DNA of 6,925 nt from Deltaproteobacteria bacterium (GTDB lineage: Bacteria; Desulfobacterota; Desulfovibrionia; Desulfovibrionales; Desulfovibrionaceae): assembly GCA_025350085.1 (NCBI GenBank), contig JANXYI010000189.1, forward strand, positions 1-6,925. The letters run 5' to 3'. Below the pieces are notes generated by a model. That model was given only the letters and a program-made list of their open reading frames with translations. It had not been told where the DNA came from and searched no databases. The position numbers and the translations under genes are program-made. Positions 6,184 through 6,925 of this stretch are shown here, piece by piece; position 1 is the first letter of the stretch; each line of letters begins with the position of its first letter.

Positions 6184-6855
6184 ATGGCTGAAGCGAAAGT
6201 GTTCCCCATGCATACCTTCGTCACCTGCCTCAAGGGCGGCGACGCGGCTGACAGCGGCTTGCTTGACATGCTCTCCTTCCTGACCCAGGGCAACGTGGAC
6301 GCCGAGTTCGCGCCCGTCGCCGCGGCCCTGTCCAAGGCCTGGATCTATGAGCAGGAGCCCCAGCTGACCACGGCCACCGCCGGTGACGTGGCCGCCCTGG
6401 GCGAGAAGGTGGCGGTGAAGCCCCTGCCCGAGGCTGCCCAGGCCCAGGCCCAGGCCATCATGGCCAAGGCCGCGGACCTGCGCGCGATGAACGCCACCCT
6501 GAACGACCAGGTGGCCAAGCTCACGGCCGAGAAGGCCGCCCTCGCTGGCGAGCTCTCCGGCGCCAAGGCCAAGCTCAAGGACTTCGAGGAGCAGGCCGCC
6601 AAGGGCGACGTGAAGCTCCAGGTCTCCAACACCAAGATGGACGAGCACATCAAGAAGCTCGAGCAGTTGATGGAAGAAGTGGCCAAGGTCAAGGCCCAGG
6701 GCGTGGTCGTGGCCGGCGTGGCCGGCGGCGGCGCCGCTGCTGGCGATGCCGCGGCCGCTGGCGGCGGCGATGCCTCCGGCGCCCCGGCCGTGGGCGGCGA
6801 GCCCGAGGCCGACTTCGGCCTAGGCAGCAACCCCTTTGCCGACGCCACCTGGTAA
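6184..6855 (+). CDS. qmoD: QmoD-like protein, coiled-coil protein of unknown function at the end of the qmo operon
   Basis: This 223-residue protein sits in the position of the promoter-distal qmo-operon gene of Desulfovibrio vulgaris (DVU0851, called qmoD), for which no biochemical role is settled; the name here rests on position and general character. Residues 1-80 look globular (one cysteine, C15; mixed hydrophobic and charged). About 84-172 is strongly helical and coiled-coil-like: I92, L99, L106, L113 and L120 are spaced exactly seven apart, with V110, L124 and L131 at the partner positions. Residues 173-206 form a Gly/Ala-rich flexible linker. The tail, 209-223, is acidic then aromatic, with FGLGSNPF at 211-218 and a final Trp. 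There are no membrane segments, signal peptide or metal-binding motif, so a cytoplasmic scaffold, tether or assembly factor for Qmo-AprBA contact is an inference. It ends 23 bases before the operon terminator. Confidence 0.83.
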   Translation: MAEAKVFPMHTFVTCLKGGDAADSGLLDMLSFLTQGNVDAEFAPVAAALSKAWIYEQEPQLTTATAGDVAALGEKVAVKPLPEAAQAQAQAIMAKAADLRAMNATLNDQVAKLTAEKAALAGELSGAKAKLKDFEEQAAKGDVKLQVSNTKMDEHIKKLEQLMEEVAKVKAQGVVVAGVAGGGAAAGDAAAAGGGDASGAPAVGGEPEADFGLGSNPFADATW

Positions 6856-6878
6856 GTCAGTAGACGCACCTACGTACT

Positions 6879-6916
6879 AAAAGCCCTCGGCTGCGCATGC
6901 GGCCGGGGGCTTTTTT
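6879..6916 (+). terminator. Rho-independent terminator of the qmo operon
   Basis: AAAAGCCCTCGGC (6879-6891) pairs with GCCGGGGGCTTTT (6902-6914) through 13 positions including one T-G wobble, around a 10-base loop, and runs into six T (6911-6916). The A-run before and T-run after could make it work on both strands. It is the only hairpin in the window with a proper T-run, so it marks the end of the transcription unit. Confidence 0.93.
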
Positions 6917-6925
6917 GCGTCCCCA

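Overview
The window carries the C-terminal half of aprA (dissimilatory adenylylsulfate reductase, alpha subunit) followed by a complete qmoABC locus and a fourth, promoter-distal gene that matches qmoD. This gene order (aprA, qmoA, qmoB, qmoC, qmoD), the high G+C content and the protein sequences point to a sulfate-reducing bacterium of the Desulfovibrio type (Desulfovibrionaceae or close relatives, Desulfobacterota). I cannot name the species. All real genes lie on the plus strand.

Layout: aprA runs in from the left edge and stops at 1011. A 303-base gap (1012-1314) has no credible gene but holds three GC-rich inverted repeats in a row, a 10-base direct repeat and a smaller hairpin just before the qmoA ribosome binding site. 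qmoA (1315-2562), qmoB (2566-4842) and qmoC (4856-6121) are tightly packed, with gaps of 3 and 13 bases. The Shine-Dalgarno sequences of qmoB and qmoC overlap the stop codon of the gene before. A 62-base gap leads to qmoD (6184-6855), and a strong intrinsic terminator (6879-6916) closes the unit.

How the genes work together (family knowledge): AprBA reduces APS to sulfite and AMP in the cytoplasm. QmoABC is the membrane-bound quinone-interacting oxidoreductase thought to feed it electrons from menaquinol. QmoC carries the membrane haem b domain and an HdrC-like double [4Fe-4S] domain. QmoA and QmoB are soluble HdrA-like flavoproteins. QmoB adds a double [4Fe-4S] ferredoxin domain and an MvhD-like five-cysteine C-terminus, which has prompted proposals of a third redox partner or electron confurcation. 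QmoD is a small soluble protein of unknown biochemical role. Here it has a globular N-terminus, a long coiled coil, a Gly/Ala linker and a distinctive aromatic tail.

The system is known as a whole. The least explained parts are QmoD, the structured aprA-qmoA spacer, the degenerate cysteine motifs divided between QmoA and QmoB, and a cysteine-rich cytoplasmic loop in QmoC.
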